64,000 nucleotides of DNA from Aphidius gifuensis (Eukaryota; Arthropoda; Insecta; Hymenoptera; Braconidae). The stretch lies in assembly GCF_014905175.1 (NCBI RefSeq), contig NC_057792.1, positions 9,527,101-9,591,100 on the forward strand, read 5' to 3'. This document shows positions 23,961-35,344 of this stretch, one piece after another; within the stretch, counting starts at the first letter, position 1; each line of letters starts with the position of its first letter. The position numbers and the translations under genes were made by a program. A model generated the notes under the pieces. It ran no database searches, was not told where the DNA came from, and was given only the letters and a program-made list of their open reading frames with translations.

Positions 23961-24109
23961 CACCCGTATTCAGAGGATGTTCTCATTAGGGCGTTTTTTT
24001 CCGATGGTGGCGCTTGTGAAGCTTTTCTATGTAAAATCTATATAAAAAGTTCACAAGCGCCGCCATCGGAAAAAAAAGCCCTAATGAGAACATCCTCTGA
24101 ATACGGGTG
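23961..24109. mobile_element. Foldback MITE, type C
   Basis: Ends CACCCGTATTCAGAGGATG and complement; left flank CAG, right flank CTG. It abuts the right end of family F and is followed by a stray AATACGGGTGCAG. Confidence 0.75.
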
Positions 24110-24208
24110 CTGAATACGGGTGCAGAGAGACTTGATTATTGTAAAAAGGAAAAGTGAGGTTAAACCCAGGGTTGACAGTCTACATTTTTGTTGTTGATAT
24201 GTCATATA

Positions 24209-24512
24209 CATAGAGGTGAATAAGGAGTGTAAGCTTTGCTTTTTTACTGAAGCCGACATTTCGGAGTAAATGAGGGCGCTGGGATCGGACTCGAACGACA
24301 GTATCACGTGTCATCTTTTATCTTTAAACATAGTTGTACAGGCTAGAGTGAATAAGAATATTTTGTTCTGTCTTTTTTTTGGTCAAGGGCTGATGTCAGC
24401 GCTGCAGCTGGTAGTTTTTCGAACTGACTTACTCCGAAATTTAGGCTTCAGTGACAGCCTATGCTTTAACACAGTAAAAAAGCAAAGCTTACACTCCTTA
24501 TTCACCTCCATG
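24209..24512. mobile_element. 304-bp MITE, CATAGAGG ends, 8-bp duplication
   Basis: Inverted ends CATAGAGGTGAATAAGGAG and complement (one substitution), extending through AAGCTTTGCTTTTTTACTG. GTCATATA flanks it exactly at 24201-24208 and 24513-24520. The end resembles CATGG of the Mutator-like family but the interior differs. Confidence 0.82.
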
Positions 24513-24519
24513 GTCATAT

Positions 24520-25434
24520 ATGTAAGTAAAAAAAAAATTTTGTGAGCCATCTAGACTCGCGGGTTTATTATGAGTGAACATTTTCAGCGTGTTGTTGGAA
24601 TTGAACAAAATAATAATAAGTACACATTTAAACAAATTTTTTTCATACATTTATGAAAATATTGTTTGTTATTATTTTATTTTTTTCTATTTTCATACAA
24701 TTATTGTTGTTCATTAATTTTCAATAATCAATGATTTTAAAAATTTCGATATATCGATTTTTTTTCCTAATTTTATATTAACGATTGATAAAACTCATCA
24801 AGTAGAAAAAAAAAGTTCAAAAAAAAATTTTTTATAATATATCGAATATTTTCCGAGCTATCGATATTTTTCTGGTATTGGTGGTAATTTGTTTCGTAAT
24901 TGATAATATAGTAGAGCTAAGGAAAAGATGTAGCTTAGGGGAAAATTAAGCTGGTAAAATTATGTAGATATTGTGTGTTTAGCTATAATTGAGTAAAAGA
25001 TTAAGCGGCTAAGTAAAAAATGTAGCGAAAAAATTAAAAAATACATATTTTCCTTCAAATAATTTTTTTTTATATTATAATTATATAATCAGTTAACGCG
25101 TTAATAAATAAAAACGAAAATTTTTTTTTTGAAAAAAATACTTTTTTTGGAGTATATAACTTGTAATAACTTTCTTAAAAATAAATAAATCAACTTGAAA
25201 ATTTGACTGTAGCTTTATAATAATCTAGCGATACCAACAGCATTATTGAAAAAATTATTTATTCACATTGTTTAATTTTTTTTATGTATTGTTTCATGGC
25301 GACGGAAAAATTCAATTTGTCTAACTTCAAACGAAAAAAGAGTCGGAGAAATTCGAAAATTGAGTAACTTGTCAGTGACAATATTGTGTAGCAGTATATC
25401 AAGAAGTTTTATACAAATTTTTAGCAGTCCAATT
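24520..25434. other. AT-rich interval with degraded TAGCTAAG repeat
   Basis: No gene. 24905-25030 holds one degraded unit of the AGCTGGTAAAATTATGTAG satellite; the rest is A/T-run sequence. Confidence 0.5.
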
Positions 25435-25590
25435 CACAGGGCAAATTTTTTACAATTTAGGCCTTTTTTTTGCCGCTGATCGCGCTTGTAAAAATTTTTT
25501 TTATATAGATTTTTCATATACAAAAGCTTCACAAGCGCCGTGAGTGGTGAAAAAAAAACCCTAAATAGTAATGCCCTGTGAATTGGACTG
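25435..25590. mobile_element. Foldback MITE, type A
   Basis: Ends CAGTCCAATTCACAGGGC and complement; flanks TAG and CCG do not match, so the duplication has decayed or been replaced. Confidence 0.75.
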
Positions 25591-25687
25591 CCGCGCCTAA
25601 AGATGTTTACACATCAAAAATTAATTAAATTTAGTTTAAAAAGATTCAATAACATTCCATACATTTTATAGATACCAATTTTGACAA

Positions 25688-25980
25688 TGGATCGTCCTGA
25701 ATCTGAAGTTTAGAAACATTTTGATGTTGTTGCAAATCCTGAATGCAAATAGACGACAGGAAGTTGTAAATATTGTGGAAAAAAATATGTTTCAAATGCT
25801 AGTAGAATGATAGAGATGTTGAACCTGCTCAATTAACAATATCACCAGTAAGAAAAAAATCACAAGCAACAAAAAATGATACGAGTTTTGAAGAATTTCT
25901 TGGAGAAATCTCTGATTGGGAAGATAAAGGTAAGGACGATTGTTCTCTTTATGATGATAAAAGTGAAAATGAAATTTAAT
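25688..25980 (+). pseudogene. Decayed hAT transposase N-terminus (BED finger)
   Basis: A readable but broken frame begins ATGGATCGTCCTGAATC at 25690. The first half of a BED zinc finger is seen in CKYCGKKYVSNASRM, with in-frame TAG codons shortly before it where the family has W and a basic residue. After a slip of frame, acidic coding-like sequence FEEFLGEISDWEDKGKDD continues to a stop near 25980. BED fingers of this kind sit at the N-terminus of hAT transposases. Most of the enzyme (catalytic and dimer regions) is absent. Confidence 0.6.
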
Positions 25981-26775
25981 TGTTGACCAAAAAAATTAAT
26001 TAGTTTTTTAAAGTGAAGAGCTCAAATTATCATTATTGTTCTTAAAAAAAGGTTACAAGTTTTAACTTTTAAAGTTCAAAGTACACCAAAAATTGATCAT
26101 ATAAAATTTAAAAACATATCTAGTTTTTAGTTGGATTTGTCATTTTTTTTTTCTTTGAGAAAATTGCTTTTTTTTTTGTTTTTTGTTTTTCATTTCTACT
26201 TTGATCTTTATATTTCTTTATAAGGACAAATTGCAAGTGCAAAATATTGACAAACTAATGTCAAAATAAAAATGAACAGCTTTATTAGTTCATGATATAA
26301 AAAAATATAAAAAACGTTAAAATATGGTATATTTCAAAATTTCTATTATTTCAAGTGAAAATATCATTAGTCGTAATTTTTCTTCCATTCATTGTTACTA
26401 ATCAATATAATATGGAATCTACAGGTCTTGTTGATATTACTATGACCAATCATTATTATTTTAATATTTATTTTTATTTTCAATATGTATTATTAAATTT
26501 TTTTTTCAACTCGAGTTTTATATGGGTTACTCAAATATTATTTTTTTTTTGTTATAACAATTTATTTATTTATATTAATTTATTGCTTATATTATTAATA
26601 ATTAATTATATTAAACATTGAAATAAGTCTCTGATTTTGGACCTACCATACAGCTTTAAATTTTGCGCATGCGCGTCGATGCCCTGCCTCCGTTTGGTTT
26701 TAAACCGGTACCTAACCGTTAATAACAGTTATTAACCGTCAAAAAAATTAATAACCGGCTAATTAACAGCTCTAC
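25981..26775. mobile_element. AT-rich hAT remnant with right end
   Basis: Noncoding AT-rich DNA ending in GGCTAATTAACAGCTCTA at about 26773; its complement begins TAGAGCTG, a YARNG hAT end. Just inside are mirrored CCGGTACCTAACCGTTAATA motifs. This is probably the right side of the element whose transposase remnant lies at 25.7-26.0 kb; the left end was not found. Confidence 0.45.
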
Positions 26776-27190
26776 ATTACAATCATTAAACGAAAATTTA
26801 ATTTAGCGGGTAAAGAAGAAACGCTACAGATAACGTAGAAATAAACCGATTTATCATCTAAATACAATATGGCGGGCGATACCTATACTCACTAGACTCA
26901 GTCTAGGGTCCCTTGTGGAAAATAAGCCCACGTAAAAATACACGCAGTGCTCTACCTCTGTCGATATTGAAGATATCATTGTCATAAAATCCGCATTTTC
27001 CCGTCCTTTCACCCAAACTCAAAAAGCGGTCTCTGCGCATGAAAAAAATCTTCAGCTAGGGAAAAAAATAAGCCCACATAAAAATACACGTAGTGCTATA
27101 CCCCTGGTTTTTAGATAGAGTGAATGCGAATCAGTGATTTATATTTTTCTTTGGTGGCAACTCTGACATTGCGTGACATAAAAAAGTCAA
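26776..27190. repeat. Two copies of an AATAAGCCCACRTAAAAATA repeat
   Basis: The block AATAAGCCCACGTAAAAATA followed by ACACGCAGTGCT occurs near 26925 and again near 27065, about 140 bp apart. No coding potential. Confidence 0.5.
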
Positions 27191-27194
27191 CAAA

Positions 27195-27460
27195 TAAGAC
27201 GCTTTCTTTTGAGTGTTTATTTTTTTCCTATTTATTTTTGCGCATGCGCTGGAGAATGCGCAGCCGGCAAAAAGTCAGTTTGCAACAGCGTAGGGGTGCG
27301 TTCCGTAGAGGACCGCGGTCTACCAAAAATAGGCGTGGTTTATCATGGTGAATTTAATTTCGTTGTAGTGTCAGCACTGCTATGTATTAGAAAACGTAAA
27401 CAAACATAAGCAAACGTAAACACCGAAAAATATGATTAACGAATTATAAAGAAAAAAAGA
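27195..27460. mobile_element. Family E fragment cut by a half Harbinger-like element
   Basis: 27199-27293 is the left part of E; at GCGTAG it is joined to the left end of the GGGTGCGTTCCGTAG element (27294-27460). That element stops near 27460, where the 321-bp satellite boundary begins, so the satellite-bearing repeat cut it. Confidence 0.65.
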
Positions 27461-27461
27461 T

Positions 27462-29490
27462 CTGGTAACGTTTGTTGGGGCATGTGGCCCGCGTTACCCG
27501 TTGAAAATTAAAAATTTTCAATACTCCGGCTAGGGCCATGGGTGTCTTAATTCCTCAGATATAATGAAATTATGGTTTTTTACAAAATTTTAAGGTTTAT
27601 TAATAATAACATTATTCAAAAGAAAATTTTCATGTTTATTGTTTTTTTTTCTCAAAAAATATTGGAGATAGCAAAAAACCGATCATGTATGATAGAGTTT
27701 TTTGCGACGCAAAATAAGATCCCGTTACGAATTCTTGGTTACATGTCAAAAAAAATTTTCCAAAAAAAACAAAAAAAACCACGACAAGAAAAATCATGAC
27801 AAAAAAAATTTTAAAAAAAAATTACGTCATAATAAATTTTTTTTTTTCTAAATAATAAATTTAATATTTCATATAAATTATTTTTCTCATATGTGTAGCC
27901 GTTAGATTTTTTACTCAGCTAGTAGATTTTTACTTAACCTTAATAATAGCCAAACAATCAATATCATACATCATTTTACTTAGCTAGATTTTGCACTTAG
28001 CTATATTTTTATAAAGCTAGATTTTCAACTTAGCTGTGATTGTAGCCAAACAATCAATATCTCCATTATTTTTCTTAGCTAGATTTTTTACTCAGCTGTA
28101 ATTGTAGCCAAACAATTACTATCAATTTTATTCAACCATTCAAATCTTTGACTCAGTCACTAGATATTTTTTGTGTAAATTTTTTTTGTTTTACTTTTTG
28201 TTGTGATTTTTTTTATCGTGATTTTTTTTGTCGAAATTTGTTTTGTCGTGATTTTTTTTTTTTAAATTTTTTTTGTCGGGAAATCTAATTCTCTATTTCA
28301 ATTTTACGTTGAGTTATTCATTGCCTAATTTTTCTGAATTGTTAAAAAATTGATTAAAAATAATATAACTCTCAGGATACTGAAGATAGAAACATTGTAT
28401 TAGGCTCAATTGAAAGTTTTTAAAAAGCTCTGTTGTAGGAAATGTGGGTTATTTTTTGGCCTGAAATGGTTTTTGAGAAAAGAAATAAAATATTTGATTG
28501 AGTTTTTTGAGACGCAAAAAATAAGCCTAATACGAAGTCTTTATTTTCTTTTTTGGTCAAGTTATTCGATTTCTAATTTGTTCAAGATTGTTTAAAACCG
28601 TTATAACTTTCAGGATAATGAAGATAGAGACATCAAACGAGGCTTAAATGAAAGGCCTCATAAAGCTCCATTATGAGATATTTGGTTTTTTTTTTCGGCC
28701 TTGAATAGTTTCTGAGAAAAAAAATTAAATATGTGATTATTTTTTTTTTTATTTCATAGTTTTTTTTTTTTGTTCAAAAACTATCGAAGATACAGGAAAA
28801 AACCGATAATGCGGGCGATAGAGTTTTTTGAGACGCAAAAAATAAGCCTAATACGAAGTTTTTATTTTTATTTTTGGTCAAGTTATTCGATTTCTAATTT
28901 TTTTAAATTTGTTTCAAACCGTTATAACTTTCAGGATAATGAAGATAGAGACATCAAACTAAGCTCAAATGAAAGGCCTCATGAAGCTTTATTATGGCAT
29001 ATTCAGCTTTTTTTCAGGCCTTGAATAGTTTCTGAGAAATAAAATTAAATATGTGATTATTTTTTTTTTTATTTCATAGTTTTTTTTTTTTCGTTCAAAA
29101 ACTATTGAAGATAGAGGAAAAAACCGATTATGCGGGCGATAGAGTTTTTTGAGACGCAAAAAATAAGCCTAATACGAAGTCTTTATTTTCTTTTTTGGTC
29201 AAGTTATTCGATTTCTAATTTTTTTAAATTTGTTTAAAACCGTTATAACTTTCGGGATAATGAAGATAGAGCATTAACAAACTAGTTAAAATGTTGGCCC
29301 CTATAAAGCTCCATTATGAGATATTTGGTTTTTTTTTCGGCCTTGAATAGTTTCTGAGAAAAAAAATCAAAAATGTGATTATTTTTTTTTTATTTCATAG
29401 TTTTTTTTTTTTGCTCAAAAACTATCGAAGATACAGGAAAAAACCGACAATGCGGGCGATAGAGTTTTTTGAGAAGCGCCATCAGTAGCA
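27462..29490. repeat. ~321-bp satellite array, plus orientation, with boundary block
   Basis: The landmark GACGCAAAAAATAAGCCTAA starts at 28511, 28832 and 29153 (steps of 321), with a divergent unit near 27700. The left boundary block contains AACGTTTGTTGGGGCATGTG and TCAATACTCCGGCTAGGG (27470-27540). The same array and boundary occur inverted at 58.3-59.6 kb. Short open frames inside repeat from unit to unit and are not genes. Confidence 0.85.
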
Positions 29491-29491
29491 A

Positions 29492-30075
29492 AAAAAAAAA
29501 CCTAAATCGTATAGAATTTGCCCTGTGAATACGGCAGTCCAATTCACAAGGCAAATTTTTTATAACTTGGAGTCTTTTTTTCCGGTGATCCCAGCACCCG
29601 TATTCACGGGGCAAAATTGTTCTCATTAGGGCTTTTTTTTTCCGCTGATGGCGCTTGACAAAATTTTTTTTATATAGATTTCATATAGAAAAGCTTAACA
29701 AACGCCACCATCGGAAAAAAACGCCCTAATGAGAACATCCTCTGAATATGGGTGCAGCACCCGTATTCACAGGGCAAGTTTTATACAATTTAGGGCTTTT
29801 TTCATCCACCGGTGGCACTGGTAAGCTTTTATATGTAAAATCTATATAAAAAAAAATTTATAAGCGCCATCAGCACCCGTTTTCAGAGGATGTTCTCATT
29901 AGGGCGTTTTTTTTCCGATGGTGGCGCTTGTGAAGCTTTTCTATGTAAAATCTATATAAAAAGTTCACAAGCGCCGCCATCGGAAAAAAAAAGCCCTAAT
30001 GAGAACATCCTCTGAATACGGGTGCAGTGGTATACGGGTGCTTATTCACAGGGCAAATTTTATACTATTTAGGGC
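29492..30075. mobile_element. Cluster of broken foldback MITEs
   Basis: Pieces of types A, B and C are butted together (about 29492-29535, 29540-29590, 29592-29755, 29757-29873 and 30040-30075). 29592-29755 is a near-complete type C with mixed ends: one end reads CACCCGTATTCACGGGGC, the other CATCCTCTGAATATGGGTG. Confidence 0.7.
29874..30024. mobile_element. Foldback MITE, type C, CAG duplication
   Basis: 151 bp, ends CACCCGTTTTCAGAGGATG and complement, CAG on both sides. It lies in the right arm of a broken type B. Confidence 0.85.
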
Positions 30076-30196
30076 TTTTTTTATTATTATAATTATTAGT
30101 TAAACAACGCATTCTCAAATTATAAGAATCATTTCCAAAACGTTCCCAATTCATTACCAAACGATTCTATGATTTAGTTCTTTATTTTTCATAATT

Positions 30197-31245
30197 CTGT
30201 TCAATTCACAGCGCGAATTTTTTACAATTTAGGGCTTTTTTTGCCGGTGATGGCGCTTGTAAAATTTTTTTTGTATAGATTTTACCAGTGATGGCCCTGG
30301 TCTTTGGCCGATTTTTGAGTTTAATACATTACATGTAAATTACTGTAATTTTCGTAATTTATTTAATTTACATAGAACGCTATTTTGGGAGCTTCTTTTT
30401 TACTGACTGACAATGAAAAGCAAGCTGTCACTTTGTGTTTACTGTTTACATAGTGTTCACTGCTATTTACTATTAATATTTTTCTATCAATAAATAATAA
30501 TTATTAATTAATAAATGTTCAAGTTAATATATACAATCAAAATGTACACCGTTATTTTAACTTTATTGTACACAAAGTTGTACAATTCACACATTGTACA
30601 ATATGCACGAGATATTTTGTCTTCTTTATCAAAAATTTGTTTAAAAGTTCCATCTTTCCAACCTGGATGTGGAGGTCTTCCACCACGACCCATATTATGA
30701 TATACTTCAGATTATTTCTGACGAAGTATAAATATGGAACAGTATAAAATGTATTAATCAATAGAACAACTATCAGACAGACAGATATTTATTACATCTT
30801 AATATTACTTGAAAATTTACCTGAATTAAACATAACTTCAATTGTATTAAATTTATTTGTAATATTTTTATATTTATTAAATAAATATAATATGTATTAT
30901 TCAATTAATAAAATTTGCTCCTCGTTATTATGAATAATGAACATTGATAAACATTAACCTATAAAAATATTTTATTAAAACGTTTATCCTTGTTTTTTGT
31001 GTGAGATAAAAAAATGTCGAATTACCAACCGTGAAATCAAGGTTTTACGCTTGCTGTAAGATGGCGCAGTGAACTTTATGTAAATTACCTCATGTAAAAT
31101 ACAAAGCCATGTAAATTATTGTAATTTACACGGTATTTTACACGTGTAATTTACACTGCAAATTACAAACCCATCACTGGATTTCACATACAAAAGCTCC
31201 ACAAGCGTCGCCAGTAGAGGAAAAAAGCCCTAAATTGCAATGCCC
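30197..31245. mobile_element. Foldback MITE, type A, split by a hAT element
   Basis: The left half (30197-30285) stops at GATAGATTTTAC-like loop sequence and the right half (31180-31245) resumes with GATTTCACATACAAAAGC. The hAT element 30286-31179 lies between. Confidence 0.85.
30286..31179. mobile_element. hAT element inserted in a foldback MITE loop
   Basis: 894 bp, ends CAGTGATGG and CCCATCACTG, flanks GATTTTAC and GATTTCAC (8 bp, one mismatch). Subterminal CATGTAAATTAC and GTAAATTAC motifs recur at both ends. On the minus strand (30508-30700) a short frame reads WKDGTFKQIF then AYCTMC, the W...F...CxxC start of a BED finger; the rest of a transposase is missing. Confidence 0.88.
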
Positions 31246-31257
31246 CGCACCCGTATT

Positions 31258-31660
31258 CAGCACCCGTATTCAGAGGATGTTCTCATTAGGGCGTTTTTTT
31301 TCCGATGGCGGCGCTTCAAAAACTTTTTGTCAGAGTTCTGTATGAAACGTATTCTATGACAAGAGAGCTCATTTTTATGCTGTCGAGCTGGGGTTCACAT
31401 GGCATATAAACGAATTCGGATCATTTTATCGTGTACAATTTTATCATGTTTACAACTTTTTGATATTATTCAAACGAATTCTATTTTTTTAGCAATTGCT
31501 TAAGATTTTACAATAATAAACCTTGTTTATATTATTGAAAAAAATAAGACACCGATTCGGATTAGTTTATATACCAAGGTTAAGTGCGAACACTAACTCC
31601 ATCCATTACGAACGGACGGGGTTATAGTTCGGTGTTAACTTATCCCTACTAACCCTGCTG
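31258..31660. other. Truncated type C MITE and unassigned sequence
   Basis: 31261-31322 is the left arm of a type C that stops abruptly. From 31323 to 31660 I see no gene and no repeat partner; the segment is less AT-rich than its surroundings near 31560-31650. Confidence 0.45.
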
Positions 31661-31814
31661 CACCCGTATTCACGGGGCAAAATTGTTCTCATTAGGGCTT
31701 TTTTTTCCGCTGATGGCGCTTGATAGAATTTTTTTTATATAGATTTCACATAGAAAAGCTCCACAAACGCCACCATCGGAAAAAAAACGCCCTAATGAGA
31801 ACAGAATACGGGTG
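31661..31814. mobile_element. Foldback MITE, mixed B/C ends
   Basis: The left end CACCCGTATTCACGGGGC is B-like and the inner block TTGTTCTCATTAGGGC is C-like. Flanks CTG and CCG differ by one base. Confidence 0.75.
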
Positions 31815-31857
31815 CCGAATTACCATTACGGACGGACTCCTGTGAATACGGGTGCTG

Positions 31858-32490
31858 GGGTGCGTTCCGTAGAGGACCGCGGTCTACCAAAAATAGGCGT
31901 GGTTTATCATGGTGAATTTAATTTCGTTGTAGTGTCAGCACTGCTATGTATTAGAAAACGTAAACAAACATAAGCAAACGTAAACATCGAAAAATATGAT
32001 TAACATATTATAAAGAAAAAAATAATTTGGCATCAAAAAAAAAATTGTCAACTAAAATAGTAGGTGTATATTGTTGTTATCTCAATTATTTAGCCTGTAA
32101 ATTGTATTTCTTTTCAAAGTTAATGCTTCAAAACCTATCATAACTCAAATGTAAGGTTAGGACAGCACTCATATTTTTGTTATCTTTCAAGATCTTAAAC
32201 TGGCTGATGTTGCTGTTCATTTTCAACAAGAACATTACATCAGTCAATAGATAATGTGTTTGAAGTGGAATTTTTAATTTTAACAAATTTATTGTTTTAA
32301 TAATTTTATTCAGTACAAAATTCAGTAAGCGCCACATCCACAACATTAACTATACATGTATAGAAAGGTGTAAAAAAGAGTATACATGAGACTGGTTGTT
32401 TTTTAGGGATTCCTAGGGAGATTTTTAATTTTTATGGATCCACTTTGATTATGGCCAAAAAGGACCGCGGTCCCCCTACGGAACGCACCC
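31858..32490. mobile_element. PIF/Harbinger-like element, copy 2, CTG duplication
   Basis: 633 bp, ends GGGTGCGTTCCGTAG and complement with GACCGCGGTC just inside, exact CTG at 31855-31857 and 32491-32493. It lies in opposite orientation to the copy at 4687 and is similar along its length. A small minus-strand open frame near 32128-32346 has no recognisable product. Confidence 0.85.
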
Positions 32491-32843
32491 CTGGTAATTC
32501 GACGATTTTCGGGATATCATACAATCATACGTATGATACTCCACAAAGTGTATGATAGTTGAAAGTGCCCTGTTTTTTCATAAAATGAACTAAATGATTT
32601 ATTAAACTCTCACTCACACCACTGTATACAGCTGTCAAACTGTTTTTTTTTCAATACACGATACATAATGAATAAATTCATCAACGTGTATAAAAAATTT
32701 ATTAGAATTAAAACATTATACGAGAAAATAATCTAACAATTAATATTATGACTCCTTTAAAAATTGGCTCATGAGTTCGCCTGGAATATATTAAAGTATG
32801 CCAATATGATGAAAGAGGTCAACTTGGCAAATAGGTCTCCCAG
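32491..32843. other. hAT-end fragment and unassigned AT-rich DNA
   Basis: GGTAATTCGACGATTTTCGG followed by ATCATACGTATGATAC matches, inverted, the hAT-like terminus at 43.79-43.88 kb, where the end is CAGTGATGGGTAATTC. Here the CAGTGATG tip is missing, replaced at the Harbinger-like insertion. Confidence 0.5.
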
Positions 32844-33004
32844 CAGTCCAATTCACAGGGCAAATTTTTTACAATTTAGGGCTTTTTTTTGCCGGTGATG
32901 GCGCTTGTCAAGATTTTTTTATATAGATTTCACATACAAAAGCTCTACAAGCGCCGCCAGTAGAGGAAAAAAGCCCTAAATTGTAATGCCCTGTGAATTG
33001 GACT
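32844..33004. mobile_element. Foldback MITE, type A, damaged right end
   Basis: The left end is intact after CAG; the right end reads GGACTAGC, so a base is lost or the end is replaced. Confidence 0.75.
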
Positions 33005-33229
33005 AGCTTATACCCACTCTAATGATAATGGAGATGTATCATACTGTATGATACAGTGTATGATCAAGAAAACTAGAAATACAGGAGGACTTGCTCCCTA
33101 TCTCGCCTGTATATGAAAACCATATCGCTATGTGGTCGCCGCATAATTGAGAGGCGCTAGTAGTACCCCGGTAACGTGCGCGACTTGTATCTCTTTTTTT
33201 TACAATGCGCACAATACAAACATATTCTG

Positions 33230-33388
33230 CACCCGTATTCACGGGGCAAAATTGTTCTCATTAGGGCTTTTTTTTCCGCTGATGGCGCTTGACAAAATTT
33301 TTTTTATATAGATTTCACATAGAAAAGCTCCACAAACGCCACCATCGGAAAAAACCGCTCTAATGAGAACATCCTCTGAATACGGGTG
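33230..33388. mobile_element. Foldback MITE, mixed B/C ends, CTG duplication with empty site
   Basis: 159 bp. Repeat J elsewhere reads ACATACTCTGACAAAC; here CTG stands on both sides of the element, so the insertion duplicated exactly 3 bp. Confidence 0.88.
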
Positions 33389-33400
33389 CTGACAAACAAT

Positions 33401-33992
33401 AGGTGCTTTCTTTTGGGTGTTTATTTTTTTCCTGTTTATTTTCACGCATGCGCAGTTAAATGCGCAGTCGGCAAAAAGTCAGATTGCAACAGCGTAAGAC
33501 ATAAGGAGCTAGATCAGCCATGTTTTAATTCTTATTTTTTAAGAATTATTTGTTTCGACGCCACTGCGCTCTTCTCAATTTTGCATGACATACGCATGTG
33601 CATGATCATGCGCATTGAAGTGAAACAAAATATGGGACGTTCCAAAAATCACTCGGAAACCCAGACCGGCGCAGTAAATGAAAAAATATAGTGATAAAAT
33701 AAACTTAAAAGTAACTAGAGGTTACTATGTAGATATTGTAAGCAACAAAAACAGCCATATTGCATATGCCATTTACTTTTGTTACTTATTACAATTGTGA
33801 AAAGTATTTTTATAATTATTATTAATAATTAAACAATAATAATTTATTGTTTTGTGCCTATAAAAATACATGAACAAACAATCATGTCTACCACAACAAA
33901 GTATCAAAAATTTTCTATGATCACAATCTTGAACTTCCGGATTTCCGAATGCTTTTTGGAACGTCCCCCTGAACACCCAAAAGAAAGCACCT
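33401..33992. mobile_element. MITE family E, complete, AAT duplication
   Basis: Ends AGGTGCTTTCTTTTGGGTG and complement, exact AAT at 33398-33400 and 33993-33995. Without the F insertion it is about 256 bp, the natural length of the family. Confidence 0.82.
33634..33969. mobile_element. MITE family F inside family E
   Basis: Ends GGGACGTTCCAAAAATCAC and complement; about 336 bp. The interior ATGGCATATGCAATATGGCT is shared with the copies at 22.3 and 43.3 kb. Confidence 0.75.
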
Positions 33993-34154
33993 AATGCTGT
34001 ATTAGTGTTTGTCAGGGTATGTTTGTATTGTGCGCATTGTAAAAAAAAGCGATACAGGTCGCGCACGTTACCGGGGTACTACTAGCGCCCCTCAATTATG
34101 CGGCGACCACATAGCGATACGGTTTTTTGAGGCAAGTTCGTCGTCCAGCACCCG

Positions 34155-34629
34155 CAGTCCAATTCACAGGGCATTACAATTTAGGGCTTCTTTTCACCAC
34201 GCACGGCGCTTGTGAAGCTTTTGTATGTAAAATCTATATAAAAAAAATTTTTACAATCGCCATCAGCGGCAAAGAAAAGCCCTAAATTGTAAAAAATTTG
34301 CCCTGTGAATTGGACTGCAGCACCCGTATTCAGACGATGTTCTCATTAGGGCGTTTTTTTTCCGATGGTGGCGTTTGTGAAGCTTTTCTATATGGAATCT
34401 ATATAAAAAAAATTTTGTCAAGCGCCATCAGCGGAAAAAAAAAGCCCTAATGAGAACAATTTTGCCCCGTGAATACGGGTGCAGAGGATGTTCTCATTAA
34501 GGCTTTTTTCCGATGGCGGCGCTTGTGAAGCTTTTCTATGCAAAATCTATATAAAAAAAATTTTGTCAAGCGCCATCAGCGGAAAAAAAAGCCCTAATAA
34601 GAACAATTTTGCCCGTGAATACGGGTGCG
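34155..34629. mobile_element. Three foldback MITEs in a row (A, C, C)
   Basis: 34155-34317 is type A, 34321-34481 is type C with exact CAG flanks (34318-34320 and 34482-34484), and 34485-34629 is a C lacking its first bases. The middle copy shares its flanking CAG with both neighbours. Confidence 0.78.
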
Positions 34630-34726
34630 GGTGCGGTGGCCACATGCCTTAAAAGCACTTGATACTTCCCGATTCAAAATCGGCTTTCCGATACATCGGC
34701 AAAAATCGAAGACCACTACAGTTGAC

Positions 34727-35336
34727 CATGATAGAAATACTACAGGTATGGCAGTGCGCAGCCTGGTTTGGCCGCTGTGAATCGACCAATCAAAAGGTCA
34801 CCTTGTCGCCACAAAAATGGAAGACTTTATGCGCGCGCGATACAAATTTGTTAAGAAAATTTTCAAGTTTTTTTTAAATTTTTCAAAAGTTATCATATTT
34901 ATTCAACTAGATTTGGTATATTTTATAATGATTCACATACATCAAAAATAAAAATTAATTATTTATATTAAATAAATAAATCCAAGTATAATAAATACAA
35001 CACAACCTCTATTGTTTGTGGCATAAAAAAAACAACAATAATGAAAATATTATAATTTATTTGTTAAACTGTCTTGGTTTTTTTATTTTTTTGATTTTTT
35101 ATAAACATGCTCCACATATATTTATTAGTATTTACAACAATATAAAAAATAGTTGTCAAAACAGTATGTTAGAGAGAGAGGCTCTTATAATAGAGATTGC
35201 GTGTTAGAAAGAAAAGCAAAAATAAGAAAAGCAAACTGCTCGATGGCGCGTTGTTGATTGGTTGAAAAAATAAGGCTGCGCAGAACGCGACGAAAAAAGC
35301 ATGGACTACTGCCATACCTGTAGTACTTCTACCATG
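34727..35336. mobile_element. CATGG-ended (Mutator-like) MITE, copy 3
   Basis: 610 bp, exact 8-bp duplication CAGTTGAC at 34719-34726 and 35337-35344. Left end has CATGATAG in place of CATGGTAG. Confidence 0.88.
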
Positions 35337-35344
35337 CAGTTGAC

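Larger units (their letters stand above)
33064..34126. repeat. Repeat J flanking nested elements C, E and F
   Basis: J runs forward at 33064-33229 and reversed at 34008-34126. Between them lie type C 33230-33388, E 33401-33992 and, inside E, F 33634-33969. The order of insertion can be read as J, then E and C, then F. Confidence 0.6.

Noticed and set aside
28410..29024. Open frames containing AIEFFETQKISLIRS
   Set aside because: Repeated translation of the 321-bp satellite; no coding signature.
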